In this document: positions 63,926 through 64,000 of the stretch, one piece after another
How the letters are laid out: each line of letters opens with the position of its first letter
Numbering within the stretch: the stretch's first letter is position 1
Assembly (NCBI RefSeq): GCF_900129975.1
Contig: NZ_FSRG01000006.1
Span: forward strand, 366,246-430,245
Reading direction: 5' to 3'
DNA: 64,000 nt
DNA from: Halodesulfovibrio marinisediminis DSM 17456
GTDB lineage: Bacteria > Desulfobacterota > Desulfovibrionia > Desulfovibrionales > Desulfovibrionaceae
Position numbers and translations under genes: made by a program
Notes under the pieces: model-generated
Database searches by the model: none
What the model was told of the DNA's origin: nothing
What the model saw: only the letters and a program-made list of their open reading frames with translations

Positions 63926-64000
63926 GCGGGAATAACTCAGTGGTAGAGTACAACCTTGCCAAGGTTGGAGTCGCGAGTTCAAATCTCGTTTCCCGCTCCA
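63926..64000 (+). tRNA. tRNA-Gly (anticodon GCC)
   Basis: A 75-base tRNA ending with an encoded CCA at the window edge. The acceptor arms GCGGGAA and TTCCCGC pair fully, the anticodon loop TTGCCAA shows anticodon GCC between CAACC and GGTTG, and the T loop is GTTCAAAT. Confidence 0.97.

Overview
The window looks like chromosome of a Gram-negative, sulfate-reducer-like deltaproteobacterium of the Desulfovibrio/Halodesulfovibrio type. This is inferred from gene content, not from a marker gene. The clues are a cytochrome c maturation locus whose CcmE carries Cys in place of the haem-binding His and which lacks CcmG/CcmH, an LPS heptose pathway, tandem NhaD sodium/proton antiporters (a marine trait), a two-gene SufC/SufB system, an RluD-CoaE fusion and a very large sensory hybrid kinase. 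I see no prophage, insertion sequence, CRISPR array or rRNA operon. One tRNA-Gly(GCC) closes the window.

Layout. 1-4400 (minus): a purine salvage and uptake set (gpt, a BMP-family binding protein, two ABC permeases, the last cut by the window edge) behind a THUMP-type rRNA methyltransferase. 5.0-7.2 kb: a GT2-like glycosyltransferase and a TrmH-type methyltransferase, convergent across a repeat element. 7.8-11.1 kb: two NhaD paralogues, each with its own terminator. 11.4-13.6 kb: cobalt ECF transporter cbiM-cbiQ-cbiO. 13.6-13.95 kb: second copy of the repeat element. 13.95-18.3 kb (minus): MscS channel, an 8-Cys miniprotein, heptosyltransferase and GmhB. 18.7-19.8 kb: CNNM/CBS protein. 20.0-25.4 kb: ccmE-F-A-B-C-(duplicated chimeric ORF)-D-TPR. 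25.4-28.8 kb: guaB-guaA behind a structured leader. 28.8-30.3 kb: tatB-tatC, with a long acidic TatC extension. 30.4-32.4 kb: hisB-lipoprotein-hisA. 32.6-35.7 kb: glucokinase, a VTT membrane protein and a flavin disulfide reductase.

35.8-39.2 kb holds a secreted fusion of a solute-binding domain with a dead cytidine deaminase, two orphan proteins and pncC. 39.4-41.9 kb: universal stress protein, then hisC-cmk. 42.1-44.8 kb: an orphan membrane protein, then the uracil salvage pair upp-uraA with attenuator-like hairpins. 44.9-48.6 kb: RluD-CoaE fusion and a Trk/Ktr potassium system. 48.9-56.0 kb (minus): a signalling cluster of solute-binding protein, 1.67-kilo-residue hybrid kinase and HD-GYP response regulator. 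56.4-59.3 kb: rhomboid protease, sufC-sufB. 59.6-64.0 kb: a secreted coiled-coil protein, an MDR oxidoreductase, an NFACT protein, a DksA/TraR zinc-finger protein and tRNA-Gly.

Recurrent themes are nucleotide salvage (gpt, BMP transporter, guaBA, upp-uraA, cmk and a possible nucleoside-binding fusion) and ion homeostasis (NhaD pair, TrkAH, MscS, CNNM, Cbi). The most unusual items are the binding-protein/CDA pseudoenzyme fusion, the chimeric microgene made by duplication of the ccmC-ccmD junction, the guaB and upp leaders, and the bounded 290-313 bp repeat found between convergent genes.
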